Positions 16,688 through 25,694 of a stretch of 64,000 bases of DNA are shown piece by piece. Numbering within the stretch: position 1 is the stretch's first letter; every line of letters begins with the position of its first letter. A model generated the notes under the pieces. The model was not told the origin of the DNA and did no database searches. It worked only from the letters and a program-made list of their open reading frames with translations. The translations under genes and the position numbers were made by a program. This DNA is from Rhodovulum sp. ES.010 (GTDB lineage Bacteria > Pseudomonadota > Alphaproteobacteria > Rhodobacterales > Rhodobacteraceae): NCBI RefSeq assembly GCF_900142935.1, contig NZ_FSRS01000001.1, forward strand, positions 3,202,501-3,266,500, in the 5' to 3' direction.

Positions 16688-18138
16688 CACGTCGCTCCTT
16701 TCCGGTTGTGGCCGGCGGGATCGTCCGGCGCGTCGTCCACGCGCAGCGTCAGCCCCTCGATCGCGCGCACCGTCACCGACTGGCCCGGACTGACCGTCTC
16801 GGGCCCCGTGGCCTGCCAGCGCTCGCCCTCGACCCAGACATGACCCTCGTCGCCGGACCAGTCGATCACCTGCGCGGTCTCGCCGATCATCCCTGCCCGG
16901 CCGCTGACCAGCCGGCCGCGATAGGACCGGATCGCGACCCCCATCAGCAGGATCAGCACCGCGCCGCTGAGCGCGGCGAGCGCGGCGATCATCGTCCAGG
17001 AGACCTGGAAGGCCGGCACGTCGGTGTCGATCAGCATCGAGGCGCCGAGCACGAAGGCGACGAGACCGCCGAGCCCCAGCACCCCGAAGGTTGGCGTGAA
17101 CGCCTCGGTCGCCATGAACGCGACCCCCAGCGCGATGAGCGCGAGCCCCGCAAAGTCGAGCGGCAACTGGTTCAGCGCATAGAAGCCGAGCGTCAGGCAG
17201 ATCGCGCCGACCACGCCGGGGCCGATGCCGCCGGGATTGAGGAACTCGAAGATCAGGCCGTAGAGACCGATCATCATCAGCACCAGCGCGACATTGGGGT
17301 TGGACAACACGCTGAGGATGCGGGTGATGGTGGTCATCTCGACCGTCTCGACGGTCGCGCCGGCAAGGGCGAGCCTGCGCTCGGCGCCCGCGACCTCGAC
17401 GCTGCGGCCCTCGGCGGCGGACAGCAGCCCGGCCGTGTCCCGCGCGATGAGGTCGATCACGTTCTGCGCCAGCGCCTCGTCGGCGGGCAGGCTGGCCGCC
17501 TCGCGCACCGCGCGTTCGCCCCAGTCGGCGTTCCGGCCATGCATCTGCGCAAGCCCGCGGATCAGCGCGACCGCGTCATTCGTCGCCTTGGCCGCCAGCG
17601 CGTTGTCGGGCGGCCCGCTGCCCTCGGCCGGGCCGTCCGCGGGCGCCGTCTCGCCGTCGCCCTCGCCGGTCCCGGCATCCTCGGGCGGGCCGCCCGGCTC
17701 GGGCAGCCCCTCGGGCATGCCGCCGATCTGCACCGGCGTCGCGGCGCCCAGGTTCGTGCCGGGCGCCATCGCCGCGACATGGGTGGCGTAAAGGATGAAG
17801 GTGCCTGCGCTTGCGGCATGCGCGCCCGAGGGCGCGACATGCCCGATCACCGGCACGTCCGAGGCCAGGATATCGGTGATGATGGTCCGCATCGCGTCGG
17901 CCAGCCCGCCCGGCGTGTTAAGCCGCAGCACCAGGGCCGCGGCCTGGCGTTCCTCGGCCAGGCCGATGGCGCGCTCGACATGCTGGACGGTTGCGGGGCC
18001 GATCGGCCCCTCGATGGCGGCGGTCAGAACCAGCGGCTGCGCGCGCTCCTCGGGGGCCTGTGCCGACACCAGCGAGACGCACAGCGCGAGGCCGACAAGC
18101 CCCAGCAGAAGACGGTTCAATCGCAAGAGAAATGGCAC
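16687..18138 (-). CDS. nfeD: NfeD family ClpP-class membrane serine protease
   Basis: A long-form NfeD of about 483 residues. A signal peptide (LLLGLVGLALCVSLVSAQA) is followed by a ClpP-like serine protease domain with VLRLNTPGGLADAMR and PSGAHAASAGTFILYATHVA (the Ser before Ala-Gly is the likely nucleophile; the Lys in KATNDAVALI is the likely base). Four or more membrane helices and a C-terminal NfeD OB-fold domain (GMIGETAQVIDWSGDEGHVW) follow. A GTG start at 18138 is chosen because GGGGAGGG precedes it and the signal peptide begins there. A Pro/Gly/Glu-rich stretch of about 40 residues interrupts the protease domain. Forms an operon with the slipin gene. Confidence 0.88.
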   Translation of the reverse strand: MPFLLRLNRLLLGLVGLALCVSLVSAQAPEERAQPLVLTAAIEGPIGPATVQHVERAIGLAEERQAAALVLRLNTPGGLADAMRTIITDILASDVPVIGHVAPSGAHAASAGTFILYATHVAAMAPGTNLGAATPVQIGGMPEGLPEPGGPPEDAGTGEGDGETAPADGPAEGSGPPDNALAAKATNDAVALIRGLAQMHGRNADWGERAVREAASLPADEALAQNVIDLIARDTAGLLSAAEGRSVEVAGAERRLALAGATVETVEMTTITRILSVLSNPNVALVLMMIGLYGLIFEFLNPGGIGPGVVGAICLTLGFYALNQLPLDFAGLALIALGVAFMATEAFTPTFGVLGLGGLVAFVLGASMLIDTDVPAFQVSWTMIAALAALSGAVLILLMGVAIRSYRGRLVSGRAGMIGETAQVIDWSGDEGHVWVEGERWQATGPETVSPGQSVTVRAIEGLTLRVDDAPDDPAGHNRKGAT

Positions 18139-18196
18139 GCCACCCTCCCCACCTCGATATAGGGCCGAAACGGCCGTGCGCAATCGTGGCGCGCGC

Positions 18197-19600
18197 TCAG
18201 GTCTCGTAGCGGGTGGCGCCGCGGCGGCGTTCGTCCACCGGGCTGCCGAGGATGATCGCGTGATGGGCGCGCTGGTCGCAATTCGACCGCGGGCAGATCC
18301 GGCAATTGATGCCGATGGGGGTCACGCTCGCCCCGGTCAGTTCCTCGGAATAGCCGATCTCGGGCGCATGCTCGATCGCGCAGCCCATCGCCACGGCCAG
18401 TTTCAGGTCCTGCGCGTGGCGGGTGAAGGTCGGCCGGTCGACGGTGCGCGAGACCACGAAGAACTGGCTCGAATCCGGCATCTCGACGAATTGCGAGACG
18501 ATCCGTCCGGGCGTGCGGAACGAGGTGTGGATGTCGAGCCGCGGGCAGGCGCCGCCATGTTCGGCCAGGTGGAAATCGGTGGCGTTGAACCGCTTGGTGA
18601 CGTTGCCCGCCTTGTCGATGCGCAGGAAGAAGAACGGCACCCCCTGGGCGCCCGACCGCTGCAGGGTGGTGGCGCGGTGGCAGGCCTGTTCGAAGCTGAC
18701 CCCGAAGCGGGTGGCGAGGTGGTCGAAATCGTACTTGCAGGCGCGCGCCTCGTCGAGGAAGCGCTGGTAGGGCATCATCACCGCGGCGGCGAAGTAGTTG
18801 GCAAGCTCGACCCGGCAGCGCGACAGGCCCTGTTCGTCGGAGATGCCGGACTGGTCGAGCAGCTCGTCCAGGGTCTCGCGCTGCTCGATCAGGCAGGCGA
18901 CATGGACCATCTGGAACACGCGGTTGGGGTAGTCCAGCGCCTCGGACAGATGCACCTCGCGCGCGGGCTCGTCATATTGGCGGAGCGTGCAGGGCAGATC
19001 GGCCACCGGCACCACCCGGACGGTCAGGCCCAGCCGCTCGCGCAGCCGCGCCTTGAGCGCGGGATAGGCGTCGTCGGGGGGCACCGGCAGGCCGTGCCAG
19101 AACGCGTCGGCCGCGGCCTCGAGCTGGGCGAAGTGGTTGCGGTGGCGGCGGAAATAGTTGTGCACCGCCGCCTCGGGCGAGGCGGTCAGAAGCGCCCGCC
19201 CGCCCTCGTCCGAGGCGCCCGCCGCGGCCAGCAGCTGGTCGGTCGCGGCCAGATAGGCGCGGTGGAGATGCAGGAAACAGGCGGCAAGCTCGGGGCTGTG
19301 CACCTGGGCGGCGCGCAACTGCTGCAGGTCGGGCCGGCGGCCTTCGAACAGCGGATCGTGGCAGGCGGCGCGCAGGTCGGACAGGACCGTCGTGTCCTCG
19401 TCCTCGGCGATCTCGCGCCAGTCGACGCCGTAGACGTCGAACAGCTTGAGCATCAGCGAGGCCGACAGGCTGCGCTCGTTCTTCTCCAGCAGGTTGACGT
19501 AGGAGGTGCTGATATCCAGCGCCCTGGCCATCTGCGCCTGGGTCTCGCCGCGTTCCAGCCTGAGGCGCCTCAGGCGCGGTCCGATGAAGGTTTTCTGCAT
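18197..19600 (-). CDS. ScfR/RamB-family short-chain acyl-CoA responsive regulator
   Basis: A 467-residue transcription factor. It has an N-terminal XRE helix-turn-helix (QAQMARALDISTSYVNLLEK), a central IrrE-like DUF955 region (VELANYFAAAVMMPY) and a C-terminal DUF2083 domain ending in a Cys cluster, CRICPRSNCDQ. This is the layout of ScfR proteins such as PccR, CcrR and RamB, which sense acyl-CoA levels and control propionyl-CoA, ethylmalonyl-CoA or acetate genes in alphaproteobacteria and actinobacteria. It is divergent from sgaA-mcl-mtkAB across a 158-bp AT-rich gap, so these genes are the most likely target. Which acyl-CoA it senses is not visible. Confidence 0.88.
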   Translation of the reverse strand: MQKTFIGPRLRRLRLERGETQAQMARALDISTSYVNLLEKNERSLSASLMLKLFDVYGVDWREIAEDEDTTVLSDLRAACHDPLFEGRRPDLQQLRAAQVHSPELAACFLHLHRAYLAATDQLLAAAGASDEGGRALLTASPEAAVHNYFRRHRNHFAQLEAAADAFWHGLPVPPDDAYPALKARLRERLGLTVRVVPVADLPCTLRQYDEPAREVHLSEALDYPNRVFQMVHVACLIEQRETLDELLDQSGISDEQGLSRCRVELANYFAAAVMMPYQRFLDEARACKYDFDHLATRFGVSFEQACHRATTLQRSGAQGVPFFFLRIDKAGNVTKRFNATDFHLAEHGGACPRLDIHTSFRTPGRIVSQFVEMPDSSQFFVVSRTVDRPTFTRHAQDLKLAVAMGCAIEHAPEIGYSEELTGASVTPIGINCRICPRSNCDQRAHHAIILGSPVDERRRGATRYET

Positions 19601-19758
19601 ACCGTCGCATGGTGTTTACGTCTGTGTTTTTGACAATTACACAAATTTTCGAACCTGTAAAATCTCGCATTCACAACAGGACCCGGATTCGCTTCGCGAT
19701 CGGGCGGAAATGTGGCCAAAGGGGCGCCGAACGATCGACGCGCGAGGAGTCACCCCCC
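19601..19758. promoter_or_regulatory. Divergent promoter region between scfR-like gene and sgaA
   Basis: A 158-bp intergenic region with an AT-rich core at 19613-19665, in strong contrast to the flanking GC-rich coding DNA. A TTGACA box lies at 19630-19635 and TTTTCGAA at 19647-19653; no ideally spaced -10 box was found. GAGGAG at 19744-19749 is the ribosome site for sgaA. Both the regulator and the serine-cycle operon are probably controlled from here. Confidence 0.5.
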
Positions 19759-20958
19759 ATGAAGACCGGCTGCACCCACCTGTTCATCCCCGGGCCCACC
19801 AACATCCCCGAGCCCGTCCGCCAGGCCATGAACGTGCCGATGCAGGACATGCGGGCGCCCGATTTCGGCGACCTGACGCTGGGGCTGTTTTCCGATCTCA
19901 AGCGCGTGCTGCGCACCGAATCGGGCCGGGTCTTCCTGTTCCCGGGCTCGGGCACCGGCGCCTGGGAGGCGGCGATCACCAACACGCTGAACCCCGGCGA
20001 CAAGGTGCTGATGTCGCGCTTCGGCCAGTTCTCGCATCTCTGGGTGGAGATGGCCGAACGGCTCGGCCTCGATGTCGAGGTGATCGACGTGCCCTGGGGC
20101 GGCGGCTGCCCGGTCAAGGAATACGCCCGCCGACTGGGCGCCGACAAGCATGGCGAGATCAAGGCCGTCTTCGTCACCCATAACGAGACTGCGACCGGCG
20201 TGACCTCGGATGTCGCGGGCGTGCGCCGCGCGCTAGACGAAAGCTTCCACGACGCGCTCCTGTTCGTCGACGGCGTGTCCTCGATCGCGTCGATCGACTT
20301 CCGGATGGACGACTGGGGCGTCGACCTCGCCGTGACCGGCAGCCAGAAGGGGCTTATGCTGCCCGCGGGGCTCGGCGTCCTGGGGGTCAGCGAGAAGGCG
20401 ATGGAGGCCTCGAAGACCGCCACCATGCGCCGCGCCTACTTCGAGTTCTCGGACATGGTCAAGCTGAACGAGACCGGCTATTTCCCCTACACCCCGCCCA
20501 CGCAGCTGTTTCACGGGCTGCGCCGGTCGCTGGACCGGATCTTCGACGAGGGGCTGGACAACGTCATCGCCCGTCACCACCGCCTGGCCGAGGGCGTGCG
20601 CCGCGGTGTGCATGCCTGGGGCATGGAGCTGGTGGCCGAGCATCCGTCGCTCTGGTCCGACACGGTGTCGGCGATCCGCGTGCCGGCCGAGGTCGATGCC
20701 CGCGACGTGATCCGCATCGGCTATGAACGCTACAACATCTCCTTCGGCACCGGGCTGGCGCAGCTTGCCGGCAAGGTGTTCCGCATCGGCCATCTGGGCG
20801 ATCTGAACGAGGGCATGTGCCTCACCGCGCTCTCGCTCGCCGAGCTGTCGCTGGCCGCCGCGGGCGCGCGGGTCGAGTTCGGTTCCGGCGTCGCCGCGGC
20901 GCAGGACTGGTACGCAAAGAACTCTGCCGCGCCCGACCTCAAGATTGCCGCCGAGTAA
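19759..20958 (+). CDS. sgaA: Serine-glyoxylate aminotransferase
   Basis: A 399-residue class V PLP-dependent aminotransferase that converts serine and glyoxylate to hydroxypyruvate and glycine (EC 2.6.1.45). Family features: N-terminal HLFIPGPTNIPEPVRQAM, the glycine-rich FLFPGSGTGAWEAA, and the PLP lysine in VTGSQKGLMLPAG (Lys197). The start at 19759 has GAGGAG nine bases upstream; a longer frame from 19609 covers the promoter region and is rejected. It is the first gene of an operon with malyl-CoA lyase and malate-CoA ligase, supporting a serine-cycle role. Related enzymes use aspartate (BhcA of the beta-hydroxyaspartate cycle); the neighbours here favour serine. Confidence 0.9.
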   Translation: MKTGCTHLFIPGPTNIPEPVRQAMNVPMQDMRAPDFGDLTLGLFSDLKRVLRTESGRVFLFPGSGTGAWEAAITNTLNPGDKVLMSRFGQFSHLWVEMAERLGLDVEVIDVPWGGGCPVKEYARRLGADKHGEIKAVFVTHNETATGVTSDVAGVRRALDESFHDALLFVDGVSSIASIDFRMDDWGVDLAVTGSQKGLMLPAGLGVLGVSEKAMEASKTATMRRAYFEFSDMVKLNETGYFPYTPPTQLFHGLRRSLDRIFDEGLDNVIARHHRLAEGVRRGVHAWGMELVAEHPSLWSDTVSAIRVPAEVDARDVIRIGYERYNISFGTGLAQLAGKVFRIGHLGDLNEGMCLTALSLAELSLAAAGARVEFGSGVAAAQDWYAKNSAAPDLKIAAE

Positions 20959-20986
20959 CAACGAAGTCCCCGAACGGAGCCTTGGC

Positions 20987-21928
20987 ATGAGCCACACCCT
21001 GCACCCGCTCAGGCGACAACGCCTGCAGCGTTCCGAACTCGCCGTGCCCGCCTCGAACCCGGGCATGGTCGAAAAGGCCGCCGACAGCGAGGCCGATTAC
21101 GTCTTTCTCGATCTCGAAGACGCCGTGGCCCCGCCCGAAAAGGAACAGGCCCGCAAGAACGCGATCCAGGCGCTGAACGACATCGACTGGGTAGCCAAGG
21201 GCAAGACCGTCTCGGTGCGGATCAACGGGCTCGACACCCATTACATGTACCGCGACGTGGTCGACCTGATGGAGCAGGCGGGCGACCGGGTACACACGCT
21301 CCTGGTGCCCAAGGTGGGCGTTCCGGCCGACCTCTACATGGTCGAGGCAATGGTCAACCAGATCGAGCAGGGCAAGGGGTATGAGACGCGCGTCGGGCTC
21401 GAGGCGCTGATCGAGACCGCGCTCGGCATGGCCAATGTCGAGGCGATCGCACAGGGCTGCGCCCGGCTGGAAGCGCTGCATTTCGGAGTGGCCGACTATG
21501 CCGCCTCGATGCGGGCGCGCACGGTCAATATCGGCGGGCTCAATCCCGATTACCCGGGCGACCAGTGGCACGCCTCGATCACCCGGATGGTGGTGGCCTG
21601 CCGCGCCTATGGGCTGCGCGCGGTCGACGGCCCCTTCGGCGATTTCTCCGATCCCGAGGGCTACAAGGACGGCGCGCGTCGCGCCGCGGCGCTGGGCTGC
21701 GAGGGCAAATGGGCGATCCATCCCAGCCAGATCGCGCTGGCCAACGAGGTGTTCAGCCCGCCCGAGGCCGAGGTCACCCGCGCCCGGCGCATCATCGAGG
21801 AGCTGAAGAATGCCGAGGCCGAGGGCCGCGGCGCGGCCTCGCTCGACGGCAAGATGATCGACGCCGCCTCGGAACGGATGGCGCAGAACGTGATCACCGT
21901 GGCCGATGCGATCGCGGCGAAGGGCTGA
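20987..21928 (+). CDS. mcl1: L-malyl-CoA / beta-methylmalyl-CoA lyase
   Basis: A 313-residue CitE-like aldolase that cleaves malyl-CoA to acetyl-CoA and glyoxylate (EC 4.1.3.24) and often beta-methylmalyl-CoA as well. Motifs include LAVPASNPGMVEKAADSEAD, the metal-binding VFLDLEDAVAP, the catalytic Glu in LEALIETALGM, and DGPFGDFSDPEGY with KWAIHPSQI, typical of Rhodobacter Mcl1. It lies 28 bp downstream of sgaA. Together with mtkAB it makes glyoxylate and acetyl-CoA from malate. The length is normal and no damage is seen. Confidence 0.92.
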   Translation: MSHTLHPLRRQRLQRSELAVPASNPGMVEKAADSEADYVFLDLEDAVAPPEKEQARKNAIQALNDIDWVAKGKTVSVRINGLDTHYMYRDVVDLMEQAGDRVHTLLVPKVGVPADLYMVEAMVNQIEQGKGYETRVGLEALIETALGMANVEAIAQGCARLEALHFGVADYAASMRARTVNIGGLNPDYPGDQWHASITRMVVACRAYGLRAVDGPFGDFSDPEGYKDGARRAAALGCEGKWAIHPSQIALANEVFSPPEAEVTRARRIIEELKNAEAEGRGAASLDGKMIDAASERMAQNVITVADAIAAKG

Positions 21929-21995
21929 GCGGCGCCGCCGCGCGTTGCTTGCCGTAACGGAAACCAAGCTTTTCTCACCCTCAGGGAGGTGACAG

Positions 21996-23168
21996 ATGGA
22001 CATTCACGAACATCAGGCCAAGGAAATCCTCGCGGGCTTCGGCGTGCCGACCCCGCGCGGCGGTCTTGCCTACAGCCCCGAACAGGCGGCCTTTCGCACG
22101 CGTGAGTTGGGCGGCGACGCCTGGGTCGTCAAGGCGCAGATCCATTCGGGCGGTCGCGGCGAGGCCGGCGGCGTCAAGCTCTGCAAGTCCCAGCGGGAGG
22201 TCTACGACTTCGCGCAGGAGCTTTTCGGCAAGCAGCTGGTCACGCGCCAGACCGGCGCGGCCGGCAAGGGGGTCTACCGCATCTGGGTCGAGGAAGCCTC
22301 GGACATCGCGCAGGAGCTCTATCTCGGCTTCGTGCTCGACCGGAAATCCGAGCGGATCATGGTCGTCGCCTCGTCGAGCGGCGGCATGGAGATCGAGGAA
22401 CTGGCCGAGACCGACCCCGACAGCCTGGTGCGGATGGTGGTGGATCCCGCGCATGGCCTCGTCGAGTACCAGGCGCGCGAACTGGCTTTCGCGCTGGGGC
22501 TCAAGGGCGCGCAGATCGGGCAGATGGTCAAGGCGGTGCGCGCCTGCTACCGTGCCTATCGCGATCTCGACGCCACCATGGTCGAGATCAACCCGCTGGT
22601 CATCACCGGATCGGGCGACCTGGTGGCGCTGGATGCCAAGATGAGCTTCGACACCAACGCGCTTTACCGCCGCCCGCAGATCGCCGCGCTGCACGACCCC
22701 AGCCAGGAGGACGCGCGCGAGGCGATGGCCCATGACAACGGGCTCGCCTATGTGGGGCTCGACGGCGATATCGGCTGCATCATCAACGGCGCCGGGCTCG
22801 CAATGGCGACGATGGACATGATCAAGCTCTCGGGCGGCGAGCCCGCGAACTTTCTCGACATCGGTGGCGGCGCCTCTCCGGAGCGGGTGATGACCGCGTT
22901 CCGCACGGTGCTGTGCGATCCGAATGTCAGCGTGATCCTCGTGAACATCTTTGCCGGCATCAACCGTTGCGACTGGGTCGCCAAGGGCGTGGTCGAGGCC
23001 TACAAGGCCGAGGGCCTGACCCTGCCCGTGGTGGTCCGTCTCGCCGGAACCAATGTCGAGCAGGGCCGCAATATCATCGACGCAAGCGGCCTGCCGCTGA
23101 TTACCGCCGAGACGCTGGCCGAGGCCGCCGAGAAGGCCGTCGCGGCACGCCCGAAACGCGCTGCCTGA
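21996..23168 (+). CDS. mtkA: Malate-CoA ligase (malate thiokinase) beta subunit
   Basis: A 390-residue ATP-grasp subunit homologous to succinyl-CoA synthetase beta (SucC). It starts [20 protein letters not shown] and contains the nucleotide-binding [38 protein letters not shown] and [13 protein letters not shown] motifs. Placement directly after malyl-CoA lyase and before the alpha subunit identifies it as malate thiokinase (EC 6.2.1.9) rather than the TCA-cycle enzyme, which normally sits with sucAB. An AGGGAGGTGA site precedes the ATG. It forms a heteromer with MtkB. Confidence 0.9.
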   Translation: MDIHEHQAKEILAGFGVPTPRGGLAYSPEQAAFRTRELGGDAWVVKAQIHSGGRGEAGGVKLCKSQREVYDFAQELFGKQLVTRQTGAAGKGVYRIWVEEASDIAQELYLGFVLDRKSERIMVVASSSGGMEIEELAETDPDSLVRMVVDPAHGLVEYQARELAFALGLKGAQIGQMVKAVRACYRAYRDLDATMVEINPLVITGSGDLVALDAKMSFDTNALYRRPQIAALHDPSQEDAREAMAHDNGLAYVGLDGDIGCIINGAGLAMATMDMIKLSGGEPANFLDIGGGASPERVMTAFRTVLCDPNVSVILVNIFAGINRCDWVAKGVVEAYKAEGLTLPVVVRLAGTNVEQGRNIIDASGLPLITAETLAEAAEKAVAARPKRAA

Positions 23169-23179
23169 GGGAGGACATC

Positions 23180-24076
23180 ATGGCGATCATCATAGACGAG
23201 AACACCAAGGTCGCGGTCCAGGGCATGTCGGGCCGGATCGGCAAGTTCCATGCCCAGGAAATGATCGAGTACGGCACGAATGTCGTGGCCGGAGTAACCC
23301 CCGGCAAGGGCGGCGAGACGGTGCTGGACCGGCCCGTCTTCAACACCGTGCGCGAGGCCGTCAACGAAACCGGCGCCGAGGCGGCGCTGTTGTTCGTGCC
23401 GCCGCCCTTTGCGGCCGATGCGATGATGGAGGCTGCCGATGCCGGCATCAAGACCGCGGTCTGCGTGACCGACGGCATCCCGGCGCAGGACATGATGCGG
23501 GTCAAACGCTTCCTCCGCCGCTATCCGCGGGACCGCAAGATGCGCCTGATCGGCCCGAATTGCGCGGGCGTGATCTCGCCCGGCAAGGGCTTCATGGGCA
23601 TCATGCCGCCGCATATCTACACGCCCGGCCGGGTGGGCATCGTGGGTCGCTCTGGCACGCTGGGCTATGAGGCGGCGAGCCAGATGCAGGCGCTGGGCAT
23701 CGGCGTCTCGACCAGCGTCGGCATCGGCGGCGACCCGATCAACGGCTCGTCCTTCCGCGACATCCTCGAGCTTTTCGAGGCCGATCCGGAAACCGATGCG
23801 GTGATGATGATCGGCGAAATCGGCGGTCCCCAAGAGGCCGACGCCGCGGCCTTCGTCAAGGCGCACATGAAGAAGCCCGTGGTGGCCTATATCGCGGGGC
23901 TCTCCGCGCCGAAGGGCCGCAAGATGGGCCATGCCGGCGCGATCATCTCGGCCTTCGGCGAGAGCGCGCAGGAAAAGGTGGAAATCCTTTCCGAGGTCGG
24001 CATCACGGTCGCGCCGAACCCCTCGGCGATGGGCGAGACCGTGGCCAAGGTGCTGGGCAAGAAGGTCGCCGCGTGA
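23180..24076 (+). CDS. mtkB: Malate-CoA ligase (malate thiokinase) alpha subunit
   Basis: A 298-residue homologue of succinyl-CoA synthetase alpha. A CoA-binding Rossmann domain ([18 protein letters not shown]) is followed by a ligase domain with the phosphohistidine loop [13 protein letters not shown]. Gene order sgaA-mcl-mtkA-mtkB supports malate as the substrate. GGGAGGAC lies just upstream of the ATG, 11 bp after mtkA. It ends 9 bp before the convergent peptide ABC ATPase gene. The other serine-cycle genes (hydroxypyruvate reductase, glycerate kinase, PEP carboxylase) are not adjacent. Confidence 0.9.
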   Translation: MAIIIDENTKVAVQGMSGRIGKFHAQEMIEYGTNVVAGVTPGKGGETVLDRPVFNTVREAVNETGAEAALLFVPPPFAADAMMEAADAGIKTAVCVTDGIPAQDMMRVKRFLRRYPRDRKMRLIGPNCAGVISPGKGFMGIMPPHIYTPGRVGIVGRSGTLGYEAASQMQALGIGVSTSVGIGGDPINGSSFRDILELFEADPETDAVMMIGEIGGPQEADAAAFVKAHMKKPVVAYIAGLSAPKGRKMGHAGAIISAFGESAQEKVEILSEVGITVAPNPSAMGETVAKVLGKKVAA

Positions 24077-24085
24077 GCGGCGCGC

Positions 24086-25693
24086 TCAGCCCGTGAGCAG
24101 CCTGCGCAACTCGAAGGCCGCGCGCATCAGGTTTCGGGTGTACGCGTCCTTCGGCGCCTCGAAGATCGCGGCGGTCGGGCCCTCCTCGACCACCGCCCCG
24201 TCCTTCATCACCATCACGTAATCCGCCATCGCGCGGACCACGGCCAGGTCGTGGCTGATGAAGATGTAGGACAGTCGGTGCTCGGCCTGCAGCCGGCGCA
24301 ACAGGTCGATCGCCTGCTTCTGCACCGACCGGTCGAGCGCCGAGGTGGGTTCGTCCAGCACGATCACCCGGGGCCGCAACACAACCGCGCGGGCGATGGC
24401 GATGCGCTGGCGCTGCCCGCCCGAGAACTCGTGCGGGAACCGGTTGCGCATCGCCGGTTCCAGCCCGACATCCTCTAGCGCCTGCGCCGCGCGCCGGGCG
24501 CGTTCGCGGCGGGTCAGCCCGGGCTCGTGCACCAACAGCCCCTCGGTGACGATCTCCGAAACCGTCATCCGGGGCGAAAGCGCGCCGTAGGGGTCCTGGA
24601 ACACCATCTGCAGCCCGTCGCGGAAGGGCTTCATCGCCGCCCGGTCGAGCCCGCCGATCTCGTGGCCCAGATAGACCACGCGCCCCTCGGCCGGCAAAAG
24701 TTGCAGCAGCGCCCGGCCCAGCGTGGATTTCCCCGAGCCGGATTCGCCGACCACGCCGATGGTCTGGCCCTGCCGAAGCGTCAGGTCGATGCCGCGGACG
24801 GCGGTGAACCGCGTGTCGCGGCGCAGGAAACCCGCGGGCCGGCCGAAGGTCACCTTGACGTCAGTGCCCCGCAGCAGGACCGGCGCGCTGTCGGGCACCG
24901 CGTGCTTCTCGCCCTCGGGCTCGGCGTCCAGCAGCATCCGCGTATAGGGTTTCTCGGGCGCGTCGAAGATGCGCCGCGTCGGTCCTTCCTCTTCCACCAG
25001 ACCGTTCTGCATCACGTAGACCCGGTCGGCGAAGGCCTCGACGATGCCGAGGTCGTGGGTGATGAACAGGATCGACATGCCCAGCCGCTGCTGCAGCTCG
25101 GCCAACAGGCGCAGGATCTCGGCCTGGATCGTGACGTCGAGCGCGGTGGTGGGTTCGTCGGCGATCAGCAGGTCGGGATCGTTGGCCAGCGCCATCGCGA
25201 TCATCACCCGCTGGCGCTGGCCGCCCGAAAGCTCGTAGGGGTAGGACTTCATCCGCCGCGCGGGATCGGGGATCTGCACCAGCTCCAAAAGTTCCAGCAC
25301 CCGGGCCGAGGCGTCGCGCGGGCTGAGCCCGCCATGGACGCGCAGGGGTTCGGAGAGCTGCGCCTCGATCGTGTAGAGCGGGTCGAGCGAGGTCATGGGT
25401 TCCTGGAAGATCATCGTGATCTTGCGCCCGCGCAGCCGGTTGAGCCTGTCGGGCGCGAGGTTCAGGATCTCCTCGCCGCGATAACGCACCGACCCCGTCG
25501 CCCGCCCGTTCGCGGCCAGCAACCCCATCGCCGCCATCATCACCTGACTTTTCCCCGAGCCCGACTCGCCCACCACCGCGACCGTCTCGCCCGGCGCGAC
25601 ATGCAGCGACACGCCCCGGACCGCCTCGACCGTCCCGTCAGGCGTGTCGAAGCTCACCCGGATATCGTCCACCTCGAATACGCGGTCGGCCAT
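24086..25693 (-). CDS. Peptide ABC transporter, fused two-cassette ATPase (DppDF/YejF-like)
   Basis: A 535-residue ATPase with two ABC domains. Walker A motifs are [16 protein letters not shown] and [17 protein letters not shown]; signature motifs are [15 protein letters not shown] and [15 protein letters not shown]. Each domain carries the extra C-terminal region found in oligopeptide transporters ([20 protein letters not shown]). The ATG at 25693 (MADRVFEV) overlaps the end of the upstream permease gene; the longer frame from 25720 lies inside that gene. It is the last gene of a four-gene uptake operon (binding protein, two permeases, ATPase). Confidence 0.92.
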   Translation of the reverse strand: MADRVFEVDDIRVSFDTPDGTVEAVRGVSLHVAPGETVAVVGESGSGKSQVMMAAMGLLAANGRATGSVRYRGEEILNLAPDRLNRLRGRKITMIFQEPMTSLDPLYTIEAQLSEPLRVHGGLSPRDASARVLELLELVQIPDPARRMKSYPYELSGGQRQRVMIAMALANDPDLLIADEPTTALDVTIQAEILRLLAELQQRLGMSILFITHDLGIVEAFADRVYVMQNGLVEEEGPTRRIFDAPEKPYTRMLLDAEPEGEKHAVPDSAPVLLRGTDVKVTFGRPAGFLRRDTRFTAVRGIDLTLRQGQTIGVVGESGSGKSTLGRALLQLLPAEGRVVYLGHEIGGLDRAAMKPFRDGLQMVFQDPYGALSPRMTVSEIVTEGLLVHEPGLTRRERARRAAQALEDVGLEPAMRNRFPHEFSGGQRQRIAIARAVVLRPRVIVLDEPTSALDRSVQKQAIDLLRRLQAEHRLSYIFISHDLAVVRAMADYVMVMKDGAVVEEGPTAAIFEAPKDAYTRNLMRAAFELRRLLTG

Positions 25694-25694
25694 C

